Shown here: in pieces, positions 23,007 through 33,805 of the stretch
Layout: each line of letters starts with the position of its first letter
How positions within the stretch are numbered: position 1 is the stretch's first letter
Assembly: GCA_035578905.1 (NCBI GenBank)
Contig: JAQJVL010000250.1
Location: forward strand, 551,164 to 615,163
DNA: 64,000 nt
From: Stictocephala bisonia
Taxonomy: Eukaryota > Arthropoda > Insecta > Hemiptera > Membracidae
Direction: 5' to 3'
Notes under the pieces: generated by a model
What the model saw: only the letters and a program-made list of their open reading frames with translations
What the model was told of the DNA's origin: nothing
Database searches by the model: none
Position numbers and translations under genes: made by a program

Positions 23007-23266
23007 TCACCACTGTACTTGTTAGGGAGGGTGGGTGGTCATCACCACTTTACGTGTACTTCATCACCACTGCTATAGGTGGGCGGGCGGGAATCACTAT
23101 TGTACGTGTATGGGCGGGCGGGCGGGAATCACTATTATACGTGTATGGGCGGGCGGGCGGGTGGGTATCACTATTGTACGTGTATGGGCGGGCGGGCATC
23201 ACTATTGTACGTGTATGGGCGGGCGGGCATCACTATTGTACTTGTATGGGTGGGTGGGCGTGTTTT
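23007..23266. repeat. G-rich minisatellite, locus 3 (GGGCGGGCGGG subtype)
   Basis: About seven units of 31-40 bp combining ATCACTATTGTACGTGTATG with GGGCGGGCGGG(CGGG) runs. Four GGG tracts separated by single bases give strong G-quadruplex potential on the plus strand. Copy-to-copy differences are mainly in the number of CGGG steps, consistent with slippage. Confidence 0.92.
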
Positions 23267-24070
23267 ATAATACTATTTTATATTATTACCATTTACACTA
23301 TAAATAATAATAACAAGTGTGTGTGCGTTGTAATCAACTTGAACTGATATCCTCCCCTTTCTCTAGCAGCTTTGTAAATAACGTGCTAAAAACCAAAAAG
23401 TTGCTTCATTGTTTCATATGTAGAAATATAGTAGTATATAATTTTACAAAGTAGTAAGTAAATCGTCACAGTAATTGATTAGGTGTTGGGGATAAAACAA
23501 AACTGAGTTGGTGACTGAAAGTATTGTGAATTTTTTCACAATAAATATCCAATATATACTAAATTAAAATGGGGGAAAATTGAAGACCACATTAAAAATT
23601 AAAATCTAAAGTACAAAGTACTTGTGTCTTGACTGTAAATATTGATCTCCCGTCACAGAGCTAAATCCAAGTTTCGCAATCATTTAACACCGGCTTCTTG
23701 AATGAAAACCAGATAATCCTCCCTGAAAAGAGCGCAATGGGCAACCATTATCTCTAGTTTGAAATTCAATTCCGAAATCATATGAATGATCACTTACCAT
23801 TCCCCACGTATATTTACAGTAGTTGTATCCTCCCACACCCGTGCGGAAGCGATTCAATACAGTTTACCTTACGAGGAGGGTTCATTCCACCGATACCAGA
23901 AACTTGTTTCGACCGTCAAACATATCCCAAGTTAATAAATTCCCAGCTGGTTTTTGGCGAAAATTAATTTGAAGTAAAAAGGTAGGCGAAAGCTAGTCAA
24001 AGAGGTGGTGTTCTATATGTATGTTGCCCAGCACTTTGGGGCAATATCTGGTATTTGGAGTAGATCTCAT
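23267..24070. other. No recognisable gene
   Basis: AT-rich sequence; a 61-codon plus-strand frame at 23782-23967 shows no motif. Confidence 0.35.
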
Positions 24071-24073
24071 ACG

Positions 24074-24152
24074 GTGGTAATTACCCACTCATACACCACG
24101 GTACCCAACGCATCCACCCTTACACGTATGGTGGTATTAGCCCTCACCACCC
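24074..24152. repeat. Degenerate minisatellite remnant (C-rich orientation)
   Basis: Two worn units are recognisable: acccactcatacaccacgg and cacccttacacgtatggtgg. They match the C-rich strand of the family at 22402-22571. Confidence 0.5.
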
Positions 24153-24379
24153 GACCATCAGATATTTCATTTTAAACTCTCTGAGAAGTGCCTCTTTCAT
24201 CTTAATCCGGAGGAGCTGTTGAGCAGACTAGAAGTCATGGCAAAGACCCACTGATAGTTCTCATCGCTCTGATTAGTTTATTTATATTTATTTATTTCTG
24301 TCACTAAGCACTTTTTCAGATTTTATTTCTTAATTTTTCATAAATCCGAGTTTATGAATGTTTAGCTATTAAACATGTA

Positions 24380-24580
24380 AGCCATTGGGTGAAGTGGCTC
24401 ACATGAGGCTCTCATCCCCAAGAAAGATTTGTTTTTGTTTTGATGTTATTGAGGCTCTGCTGTTGTATGTTCTAATGGCTCCCTCTGCGGGTCGCGCGGC
24501 GCTCGTGGAGTCTCGCGGCCACTCGCCCGCCGTGACTGCTACTGTTCCGTCCGCCCAGGACCAGGTTCACACCCATTAAT
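24380..24580. other. Short GC-rich segment
   Basis: Contains ggtcgcgcggcgctcgtgg and similar CpG-rich sequence. A 64-codon plus-strand frame spans it but has no recognisable motif. It ends 110 bp before a SINE. Confidence 0.3.
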
Positions 24581-24689
24581 ATAACATATCTGCCAAACCA
24601 TCTCATTCTTTAGGGCAGACCACAATAATTCCAAATTCGTCTTTGATCACATTAATGAAGGTCCATTTTCAAACTTCTCTTTCTGATTA

Positions 24690-24905
24690 GGAGTGGTCGT
24701 AGCTAAAGGGCTAAGGCGGTGGCTTGTCATGCAGTGGTAGGGGTTCGATTCCCCATGAGGCCATATCACTTTTTACCTCTGAGCCGCTCCCGTGGTTCGG
24801 AAGTGATGTTAAGCCGGTTTCCCCAGGTTGTGTTAGAGAAGGCTTCTTAGTCTTAACTTCGCCTAGTAAAATAAAACATCCTTTAACTTTAACTTTGATT
24901 TTATA
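24690..24905 (+). mobile_element. tRNA-derived SINE
   Basis: The head carries an RNA polymerase III A-box-like tract (TAGCTAAAGGGCTAAGGCGG, from 24700) and a canonical B box GGTTCGATTCC (24742-24752) enclosed by a GGGG/CCCC stem as in a tRNA T arm. The taaggcg phrase resembles class II (Ser/Leu) tRNAs. About 140 bp of non-tRNA body follows, ending in a CTTTAA-type simple tail. The long body and tail rule out a plain tRNA gene. The 67-codon frame over it is not real. Confidence 0.8.
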
Positions 24906-25242
24906 TCAATTTCTGAAAATGGCTTAAACGATTTCATAGTAACGAACGTGTTGAGCTTTCCTGATAATCTGTTTAGTAACAACTATCCCCACAAAGATGG
25001 CGGTAGAGTCGTGATAGCTGTATAATAATATGACTACTAACATAATGAATAATTACTATATGACCATTCCAATGTGTATTTCTATTTAAATTATTATAAT
25101 TTTCATTCCTTATTCTTTATAATGTTATTAAGATGTGACTTTTTAGCCCCAACTTCACAAAAAATTAAAAATGCGTTTTTCATTTCTCTTCAACCATAAG
25201 AGTTTAGGTGGTAGAGGATGCCATTTGAACCTTACGTTCTTT
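24906..25242. other. No gene seen
   Basis: AT-rich spacer between the SINE and the next minisatellite locus. Confidence 0.35.
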
Positions 25243-25580
25243 GCTAGAAAGAAGGGTCATCGCAAGCATATGTCTAAGTGTTTGGGTAGAATAAAGGTCC
25301 ATCACAACAATACGTGTTAGGGCGGACGGAGGATCATCACAACTACACATGTTCAGGTAGGATTGATGGTCATCACAACTTTACGTTTTGAGTGTGATAA
25401 AGCGCCATTTCAACCGCACTTATTTAGGTGGGAGGTAAAGCCATCACATTCATACGTGTTTGGTTGGTTGGGAGGGTCATTACAACAAAACGTGTGTGGG
25501 TGGGATGAAGGTTAACCACAAAGGTAGGAGAGAGAGCCTATGGGTATGAGGGAGAGTCATCATAACCATCATCATATCGA
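25243..25580. repeat. G-rich minisatellite, locus 4 (degenerate)
   Basis: Eight or so worn units of the locus 1 type: recurring catcacaac or cattacaac followed by a tacgtgtt-like word and a g/t-rich run such as gggtgggatgaagg. It fades out around 25560. Confidence 0.75.
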
Positions 25581-27345
25581 CATACCCTCCATACATAGAA
25601 ATATAACTCCTAGCAACACTACTTCTGGTTCACGAACACAACACTCTCTCCATCCGTAGAAACACTACAGCTTCAGACACTCCCTCTATCTTAACATTTA
25701 TCGAAAATCTGTACGAACACGACTTTAAGTTCCGTTTACAGACATCTTTGAGACAAAATGTGATAAATTAGACCAGATTTTCAATAGGGGCGTGACGTAA
25801 AAAATAGCCAGGAGACCAAACTGTTGTCAGGTCTTGAGGAAGCAAAACAAAGAATTAGCAGCCTATCATGACTAGACATTTCCTGGAGACTACTAACTCC
25901 CCACAGACACAAGGCTATCTACCAAACGTATAACGTGTCGACGGAGGGCAAATCTCAAGGCATTTCCCTTCTAAGATGCCTCAACAAGCAATGAGTTAGA
26001 TGTCTCATCTAATTAGGGTACAGTCTGTCCAAGTAGTCATTTTCTCTTATTATTGTTGCAACAGAACAAATACGCCGTAGATTACACATTGGTTCTGTGA
26101 AAAATGATCTTGGGAAGACAACAATCAAGGGTTACGATTCAACATAGCAATCGTATGGACCCTCACATTAGTCAATGTCCTCAAAATGGAATAAGATCCG
26201 GTTTACTTCAGCATTTACAAATAGTTTCTTAATTAACGAGTTACGTGTTAATAGTTACCAATCAAATTAACGTTGGACATATTTACTATAGTATAAGTGG
26301 ACTAAAATATATTATAGTATATTTTTCTTGTCAATTTAGGCCTATATTTCTTACTATGTGAATGTGAATAAATATTCTGGATGAAAAATCCAATACTTAA
26401 CCAGTTACATAACTTTAAATCATACTATGGTTTATTATTACCGTACTATACTTTGGCCATTTGGTTATGGTCCCTGAGAGATTAGGAGACCCTCCATTAC
26501 CGCACGCACACACACCGCCAGGGCAGCCCTTGTCAACATTTCTCGGCCACCTGTCATAAATAATTTACAACTGGGGTGTCTAATACAAAATGTACTTTTT
26601 CCTTTTTTAAACTAACGTTTTTGTAATCTATGTAAAATTATGAAAAAAACAAATCTAAATTTGAAATAACTACAACATTTTTAAGTATAACATTTAAGTA
26701 TGTATTTTGTTAACACCAACATATTATTTAATCATTTAAATACGGTATTTATGTTTTACATTATCATGTTTGGTATCATTTTCTCAGACTTTCATGTAGA
26801 TTACAAAAATAACAATATCAGGAGAGAAAATTAGAAGATTAAAAAAGTTGCAATCTTGTAATAGAATTATAGTCAGTGGGTTATGGTAGGGACGGGGAGA
26901 GGTCGTTTGCCGCTCCTTAGAGTGTGTGTGTGAGGTAGTGAGGGCTACCTAATCCTTCAGAGGCCATAGCTCGCCGGCTAGACCTTAAGATACGATCTTA
27001 ATAAAAAAAACTATCAAATTAGATTTTAACCATTAAATATTAAGATATTTAGTCCAAAAACTAAACAAATCAATACAAACTTTAACTATTTAATATGAAC
27101 TTCACTTATAATCTATGTAGTGTCTAATTAGAATCAAAATCCTAGTATAACTGTGAAGTGCTATTAGACCAGGTTTTGAAGTTGAGGGCTTTAGTGGAAA
27201 AATTACGAGTAATTTTGAGAAGATTTTATCATTACCAGGCAGATATAGAAGTAAAGAAGGCTATATATAAAAGAGTGGGCAAACCATTCGGCCAGATTTT
27301 AACAAAGTATGCTCTATTTTTTAATAATAATATGTGGTAATTACA
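25581..27345. other. No firmly recognisable gene
   Basis: Mixed-composition sequence up to about 26250, then AT-rich. The frame at 27158-27340 (60 codons, plus strand) reads like a helical charged peptide (LRALVEKLRVILRRF) but matches nothing I know. Two short GC-richer islands, at 26470-26560 and 26880-26990, each contain a (CA)- or (GT)-rich run. Confidence 0.35.
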
Positions 27346-27346
27346 T

Positions 27347-27808
27347 ATTAAATTTAACGGTACTCATACTGGTGTATATTACATTTAACGGTACTCATAC
27401 TGGTGTATATTACATTTAACGGTACTCATACTGGTGTATATTACATTTAACGGTACTCATACTCGTGTATATTATATTTAATGGTACTCATACTGGTGTA
27501 TATTACATTTAACGGTACTCATACTGGTGTATATTACATTTAACGGTACTCATACTGGTGTATATTACATTTAACGGTACTCATACTGGTGTATATTACA
27601 TTTAACGGTACTCATACTGGTGTATACATTTAACGGTACTCATACTGGTGTATATTACATTTAACGGTACTCATACTGGTGTATATTACATTTAACGGTA
27701 CTCATACTGGTGTACACATTTAACGGTACTCATACTGGTGTATATTACATTTAACGGTACTCATACTGGTGTATATTACATTTAACGGTACTCATACTGG
27801 TGTATATT
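27347..27808. repeat. 31-bp tandem array (about 15 copies)
   Basis: The unit is ATTTAACGGTACTCATACTG followed by GTGTATATTAC, with TACTCATACTGG recurring every 31 bp (27361, 27392, 27423 and so on). Two copies are shortened (gtgtatacattt near 27622 and gtgtacacattt near 27710), and one reads catactcgtg. No coding capacity. Confidence 0.95.
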
Positions 27809-28308
27809 TACCTTCTTTATGTATAATTACCAGCTGCACCCCCTCCCCGCTTCACCGGACCTAATATTGGGTTTGATTATATAATCGAAATGTGCAGCAA
27901 GCTTTCACTTTACACTGTATATAATTTGTATCAAATTTAGAACAGCTGTATAAATTTAGAATTATGTTATGTATAATTAATTTAGGCCTACTACTGTACA
28001 ATTATTTTTAATTTTAAAATTTTAGCCTACCACGATTTTATTCAATTTATTTATATTTAACAGCTGTTAATAAATTAAATACAACAATTAATATAGCTCC
28101 ATAAGAATACCATGGACAGTTTGGAAGCCAGTGGGACGGAGTCCTGAGGTTGTAGAGGAAAATACTTTCTTAGTAAGCCTCTAGGGGCCAAGATGTACAA
28201 AATGTCAAGTCAATAAATTGGACGTATAGTTTTGGTGTAATAATGATGAGTGGTAAATGTATTTTATCAAGTATGTCAAAACTTTAAAAAAATAGACATT
28301 TTATTATT
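27809..28308. other. No gene seen
   Basis: AT-rich sequence between the 31-bp array and the integrase relic. Confidence 0.35.
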
Positions 28309-28975
28309 ATGCTGATTTTGATTTTACTGTTTTTTTTACTAAAGAGGTGTATTAAGAATGCGTTCATTGCTGCAATAAGGTCTTTACACTATTCAGCATC
28401 TTTGGTTTTAGTGGTTGATAACATGTCTGTAAATAACTATTGCTCAAAAAACTGTTTCAGACAATGTCACTATTTTTCTTCAATTTTGTTAAAACAATTT
28501 TATTAAACAGAAGTTTATTGCCACCGGACATCCAGTAACTAACGGCTTAGCTGAACATAATATACAAACTCTTTAATGAAAGTTAGCGGCTATGGGCAGT
28601 TCTAGTAGGTCTCTCTCTCTATAGAGAGAGTTCGAGAAATCGTCTACAGGTACAAGGCAATTCCATTATCTAACAATAAAACACCCTCGGAAATGTAGCT
28701 CGGAAGAAATATTAGAACTCGTCTTGATAAACGTCTGCCTCATCGGGAATCAAATTCAAAACTGACCCCAAAACCACGAGTTCGTCAGTTAAGAGTGGAA
28801 GAACGTGTACAAGGTCGGTGGAACAGCAATGGACAAGATACTTGGAAACTAGGAGTAGTTACTAAAAAGTTAGGGTTACTATGAAGTCAGGCTGGACAGT
28901 GGACTAGACCTACCTTACAATGGCACATCAATCAACTAAGATTGAGTGAGTTCAACATAAATAACAAACCGATGA
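28309..28975 (+). pseudogene. Ty3/gypsy integrase relic (core end plus C-terminal domain)
   Basis: Translated in shifting plus-strand frames. A degenerate core segment with LVVDNMSVN (28400s) stands where gypsy integrases have the second catalytic Asp. KFIATGHPVTNGLAEH (from about 28507) contains the catalytic Glu region. Downstream come a PLSNNKTPSE-like linker and a RVRQLRVEERVQGRWN...GVVTKKLG segment typical of the GPY/F-type C-terminal domain. Stops and frameshifts interrupt it throughout, so it is dead. It ends about 75 bp before copy 3 of the 0.68-kb element. Confidence 0.75.
28613..28630. repeat. 18-bp perfect palindrome inside the integrase relic
   Basis: CTCTCTCTATAGAGAGAG is its own reverse complement. 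It interrupts the integrase homology, so it may be a small insertion or slippage product. Confidence 0.85.
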
Positions 28976-29050
28976 AAACACAACAAAATTTCGATCTCTA
29001 ATTCAAAAAAGGCAATCAAATTTATCTGAAGTAATTATAACCTTCAGAAC

Positions 29051-29737
29051 GCTTCCAGCTCTTTAGCCTCCACAACCATCTCACCTTGACGAGCTTACAC
29101 CATAGTAATAATGTAGTAACAACCTGAGTAACACCACATCGTCCACACAGAAATAGAAGAACCCACGCTACCTTCAACAGTTTTTTTGTTAACAAACTAT
29201 GAAAAATCATATCAAGCGAGGGAGATTATTTAACGAGTATATTTACCTTCTTTTTATATTTGTTATTTATAACATATTTTTGTTTATCTTTTGTTTTTTG
29301 TGCAATAAATGAATTTCCTAAATGTTACACATTAGGTTTTCTCTTTTTAAAATAGTTATAATTTATGTAAATTGGTTGAAACACAACACATCCAATGCTA
29401 TACAAATTAGAAATATGTATTTTTTTATTAGCATATTACGTGTTATGGTACAAAACAACTGAACGTCACACAGCACAAATGTATTACAATACAGGTATAA
29501 AATGTACAAATATTATGGTGACAATAATTTCAGTAAACCATCCTCAGAGCACAGGGATTCCGATGGGTTTTTACATTTTGTACTTGTGTGGTATTCAATT
29601 GTTTTCCATAAAAATTAGTCAAATTATGTTCATTCTAAAATGTAAAAAAATTAATAAAAAAACAAAACAAAAATGCTAAACATGTTTATTTTGTGCATAT
29701 TTAAAAAAAAATTAAAAAAACTGCTAACATTAGAATT
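29051..29737 (-). mobile_element. Dispersed ~0.68-kb element, copy 3
   Basis: Near-identical to 17146-17829, with scattered single-base differences and small indels. No matching direct repeats were found at its edges, unlike copy 2. The minus-strand 62-codon frame at 29022-29210 (WVLLFLCGRCGVTQVV) starts inside this element; in copy 2 the corresponding frame is broken, so it is not accepted as a gene. It lies just downstream of the gypsy integrase relic, possibly inserted into or near its end. Confidence 0.75.
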
Positions 29738-29829
29738 TGCAAGATAAATATATGCAGTTAATATGCGTATGGCGAAGACGTGTAAGAGCAACAAATGATT
29801 GTAGACAGTGATTGTAAATAATAATAATT

Positions 29830-30030
29830 AGGTGTTTTGTTGAAGGAGGGAGAAAGAGGGAATACCCGCTGTTGGGGAAGGAGTGGGGAAACGAGAGGGG
29901 AAGGCGGCCCACGCCGTGACCCGAGCAGGGCGTAGCAGCTAGGGTGGGGGGCATGAATGAATACTATGCTGCTCCCCGCGACCGACCGTGCAACTGGCTC
30001 TCGCGCCTAAATCAAACTCAAGTCTTGTAA
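29830..30030. other. GC-rich island
   Basis: G-rich (ggagggagaaagaggg) then CpG-rich (cccgcgaccgaccgtgc). Two minus-strand frames overlap its edges without motifs. Promoter-like composition only. Confidence 0.3.
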
Positions 30031-30720
30031 CAACTACTAGTGAGCCAATGAACCAATGAAATGACCACATAACATCCATAAAGAGGTATGTTTCGACGAG
30101 GATGAAACACTTCAAATCAAGCAGAAAATCGATCGACATTTTAATGTTTGATAGGTACACTTACAAGTTTTTAAAATTATTTTGAAATTAAGTCAGTTGT
30201 GTTGTTAATTTATTTATATGGTTTAGAAATCGTTTACTCTTTAAAACTGATGAAACATTCAATTCAAAATTTTTATTGATTAATATTATAATGGTTGTTA
30301 TTAAAAAAAAAAAAAAAAAAAAAATACAATATAGGTCATGTTCTAGATGGTTTGATATTCTTTTCTTGGCTCAAGTTAGGAAAGTTAAACTTTGCAAATA
30401 CATCCTAGATTTAAAAGATAGACTGGATTTTATGGAGTTTGACTCATATCTAATGCAGGATGGTTAATAAGAAGTTAGACAAAAATATTAAACGTAAGCA
30501 TAGGTCAAGATGTGCATCATTATAAAGGAGTTATCTAGCAGATATGAATACCACAAACGACACTAAAAAGGTCGATCCAGTAAAAAATTGCACACGTTAA
30601 ATGATTTTAATGAAAAAAAGTGATGTTTTTACCAAACGTTTTTATAGTAAGTGTTCTAATTGTTTAATCCTTGTTCATAACTAACTTTATGGTGGACTTT
30701 TTGAAGTTTGATTTATGAGT
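30031..30720. other. No recognisable gene
   Basis: AT-rich with a pure A run at 30302-30322 that could be a decayed retroposon tail. The plus-strand frame beginning at 30276 runs through that tract (poly-Lys) and is not accepted. Confidence 0.35.
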
Positions 30721-30732
30721 TTATGTTCTAAA

Positions 30733-33700
30733 TAAAATAAATAAATAAATAAATAAAAATGCCTTTATTTACATAAGCGTTTCTCAGTTTTACACTGCTT
30801 TTCAGAGCAACTCGAGTCAAAAATTAAACTAACATGAACAGTAAATTCTAATTCTAAAAGTCTAAAACTAATCCTAAAGCAACAAGTGAGACATATTATA
30901 TAACTAGACAACTAAACATTAACAACTTCTAATCAACTATTTCACCATTTATTAGCATTTCCCTAAGCTTTACCTTAAATGTTTCATGTGAGTAAGGCTT
31001 GAAGTTATCGGGGAGGTCATTGTACAATGTCGGGCCGAAATAAGTATAGCTTTTCCTCCCAGCTTCAAGCCTAACCTTTGGAAAATGAAGTTTTCCTCCG
31101 TTACGTGTGCTGCGCTGTGAGACCTCATCCCGGAATGAGAGTCTCTCGCTTAGATACTGGGGCTCATTGAGCTTTAAAACTTTGTGAGTCATGCAGCAGG
31201 TCAGCATCCTGCATACGGCCTTCATGGGAAGGAGGTTTACAGACTGCCTGAAAAGACTAACGTGGTCGTACCGCCTTAAGTTAAAAATAAAGCGTACGGC
31301 AGAGTTTTGGATTTTTTGAATCCTTTCTGTATCCTCTTTGGAAATACTATTACCGTATGCAGGATAGCAATAATAAAATACTGATAATACGAGAGACTGC
31401 ATGAGTCGTAGTTTTGCAGATTCAGGTAGCAGGCTTCTAAATCTATATAGCCCCCTCAGTTTGCCCAAGGCACGCTGGGAGGCGTAGGTAACGTGATCAG
31501 AGAATGTGAGGCCACTGTCTAGAATGACACCAAGGGTCTTAACTCTGTCACATACTGTCAGACGATGGCCATCGAGTGACACGCCAAACCCAGACTCACC
31601 GAGACCCTGCACCACATTCTTTGGGGCAACGTGGACAACCACACACTTGTCTAAATTGAGTTTGAGACCGTTCACAACTGACCAACTAGAGATCTTATCC
31701 AAATCAGAGTTAATTTGATCAATGGCAGGTTTTATACTGCTTTGGTCATAAGATAAGTGTAGCTGAGAATCATCTGCGTACAGGTGCACAGAACAGTGTT
31801 GTACACACTTAGTGAAATCAGCTGTGTACAAATCGAATAAAATTGGTCCCAAACAACTACCTTGAGGTACACCCCGCTGTTTTTCTAGGGGCCTTGATGT
31901 CTCACTCCCAAGCTTTGTTACTTGCAGCCTGTCACCTAAGTAAGATCTCATCCAATCAATTACTTTGTCGCTAAAATGGTAATACTTCATTTTCGCTAGT
32001 AGCATATCATGGTTGACGGAATCAAAAGCTTTTGAGTAGTCTAATAAGACAAGGGAGCTGTATCTGCCCTTGTCCCTAGCATCTATTATATCAGTTAACA
32101 TGTTTGTAAGTGCAGTACATGTGCTATGATTCTGTCTAAAGCCTGATTGGAGTTTTGGCAATATGTGTTCTGTCTCAATGAATAATGTTATTTGATCCAC
32201 TACAACCTTTTCAAGAATCTTAGACATCGCTGGTAGGATTGAGATTGGTCTTAAATCGTGCATACTTGATGGTGTTGTTACCTTAGGTAAGGGGCGTACA
32301 ATGCTCAGTTTCCACGCTTCAGGAAACACTCCACTGCAGAGTGATTCATTTATAAGATGTGTAATGGCCTTTAAGGCAAATGGACTCACAGCTAGCAACA
32401 TTTGAATCGAGATGTCATCACAACCAACAGCATTTGATTTTATTGATTTCATTGCTCCTTTGATTACATTTTCAGATACTTTTGTAAAGCAAAAACTGTT
32501 CAAAATTCCATCCTGTCTAGTTCTCTTTAAAATACTTACAGCATTCTCATCCACATCATTTCCTGAGCCCATTTCAATAAAATATTTGTTTATTTCATCA
32601 ATATTTAACTCATGTGGGGGATTTAAATTATCACTGCTCCCAACAACATTGCATTGTTTCAAAATACTCCAAAATTCTTTTGAGTTGTTGGCTGAGGATA
32701 ATTTTTCTGAGAAAAAGATCTTTTTCGCACGCCATATCAAACTATTTAGTCTGTTTCTAGTGTTCTTATAAAGTTCCCAGTCTTCTTGATGCCGTGTTTT
32801 TGTGTATTTTTTTCGAAGTTTGTTTTTTATCTTCGTTAATTGTTTTATTTCATTGGTCCTCCAGGGGGCTTTCTTTTTTGTAACTCTTTTACAAACAATG
32901 GGGGCGTGTTTATCATAGATATATCTTATCTTTGATGTCAATACCTTTTCAATTTTGTCTACTTCCCTTATATTTAAAATGCTATTCCAGTCTATGTTAG
33001 CCATATCACGCACTGCACTATTGACATCAAGCTTCGAGAGATCTCTGTAGGAGATTTGCTTTGCCTCTTTCTTAACTTTTTTACAGTCAATATCACAATA
33101 TATTAGCTTGTGGTCCGATTTCTTCACCCCTCTGTGGTCTTTTAAACTTGAGGCATCAATTACGCCGATCCTCTTGACTTCAGCCGACCTGTCCACTATA
33201 ATGTGATCCAACAAGGTAGCTGAAGATGCAGTAACTCTTGTGGGTTCATCTATTAGCTGCACTGTATTAGTATCTTTCAAGAGCCGGCGAAGGAACTTCG
33301 ATTCATTACTTGTCTTTGAAATCAAGTCAATATTTGTATCTCCTAAATACAACACCATCTTGACTTCAACTGCAAGATCGACAAATAAGGAGTGAAACAA
33401 AGGAACAAGGCTAGTGTACCTCACATCAGGTGGCCGGTAGCCCACACATACACCAAGTCTCTGCCCTTTCACTCTGACGACTGCACAGAGCACTTCAATC
33501 CCCGGTTCCAAATGTTCAGATAAGATGTGATGATCGAACATGATATCTTCCTTAATGTACATGGCAATTCCACCACCGGCTTCTTCATTGCCATAACCAT
33601 TATCCACCAGAGTGGAGTCATAACGATCACAACGCAACATAGTATATCCTGGAATTCTGAAGCTGTCTGATGGAGTGTCAGGTAGAAGCCAGGTCTCCGT

Positions 33701-33805
33701 CACTCCAAACACATCAAAATCAAAGTCGGTCACAAGCGCACACATTTCTGTGAAGCCTGTATTAATAGAGCGCATGTTGTAAGTTCTACTACGAAAGACC
33801 TTTAA
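30733..33805 (-). mobile_element. CR1/Jockey-group non-LTR retrotransposon, 5'-truncated (no ORF1)
   Basis: On the minus strand: an intact endonuclease/reverse-transcriptase ORF, about 200 bp of 3' untranslated sequence, an AATAAA signal (plus-strand tttatt near 30770) and a (TTTA)n tail at about 30733-30758. The upstream frame closes at a TAG near 33805, and no ORF1 was recognised between there and the gypsy repeat at 34671, so this copy looks 5'-truncated. Target-site duplications could not be set because the 5' boundary is uncertain. The simple-repeat tail in place of poly(A) fits the CR1/L2 side of the Jockey superfamily. Confidence 0.85.
30929..33775 (-). CDS. LINE ORF2: apurinic-type endonuclease plus reverse transcriptase (948 aa)
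   Basis: The only long intact ORF in the window. Residues ~1-230 form an APE-like endonuclease: N-terminal MRSINTG (in place of the usual NxRS), FGVTETWL with the catalytic Glu at about 27, LGDTNIDL near 144-151 and SDH at about 220-222. The reverse transcriptase follows with DLRPISILP (~508), QSGFRQNHST (~543), LLDYSKAFDSVNH (~577), GVPQGSCLGPILF (~635) and the catalytic YADD at about 666-669, then a thumb region and a ~200-residue tail without a zinc knuckle that I can see. The protein nicks target DNA and copies the element RNA at the nick. The frame is open for a few codons upstream of the chosen ATG. All visible catalytic residues are present, so the copy is young or still coding-competent. 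Confidence 0.95.
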   Translation of the reverse strand: MRSINTGFTEMCALVTDFDFDVFGVTETWLLPDTPSDSFRIPGYTMLRCDRYDSTLVDNGYGNEEAGGGIAMYIKEDIMFDHHILSEHLEPGIEVLCAVVRVKGQRLGVCVGYRPPDVRYTSLVPLFHSLFVDLAVEVKMVLYLGDTNIDLISKTSNESKFLRRLLKDTNTVQLIDEPTRVTASSATLLDHIIVDRSAEVKRIGVIDASSLKDHRGVKKSDHKLIYCDIDCKKVKKEAKQISYRDLSKLDVNSAVRDMANIDWNSILNIREVDKIEKVLTSKIRYIYDKHAPIVCKRVTKKKAPWRTNEIKQLTKIKNKLRKKYTKTRHQEDWELYKNTRNRLNSLIWRAKKIFFSEKLSSANNSKEFWSILKQCNVVGSSDNLNPPHELNIDEINKYFIEMGSGNDVDENAVSILKRTRQDGILNSFCFTKVSENVIKGAMKSIKSNAVGCDDISIQMLLAVSPFALKAITHLINESLCSGVFPEAWKLSIVRPLPKVTTPSSMHDLRPISILPAMSKILEKVVVDQITLFIETEHILPKLQSGFRQNHSTCTALTNMLTDIIDARDKGRYSSLVLLDYSKAFDSVNHDMLLAKMKYYHFSDKVIDWMRSYLGDRLQVTKLGSETSRPLEKQRGVPQGSCLGPILFDLYTADFTKCVQHCSVHLYADDSQLHLSYDQSSIKPAIDQINSDLDKISSWSVVNGLKLNLDKCVVVHVAPKNVVQGLGESGFGVSLDGHRLTVCDRVKTLGVILDSGLTFSDHVTYASQRALGKLRGLYRFRSLLPESAKLRLMQSLVLSVFYYCYPAYGNSISKEDTERIQKIQNSAVRFIFNLRRYDHVSLFRQSVNLLPMKAVCRMLTCCMTHKVLKLNEPQYLSERLSFRDEVSQRSTRNGGKLHFPKVRLEAGRKSYTYFGPTLYNDLPDNFKPYSHETFKVKLREMLINGEIVD

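Noticed and set aside
24690..24905. Genuine tRNA gene
   Set aside because: The A box is atypical, and a 140-bp body plus simple tail follows the T-arm-like region, as in SINEs.
31506..32771. Plus-strand ORFs of 70 and 119 codons
   Set aside because: Antisense shadows of the intact LINE ORF2.
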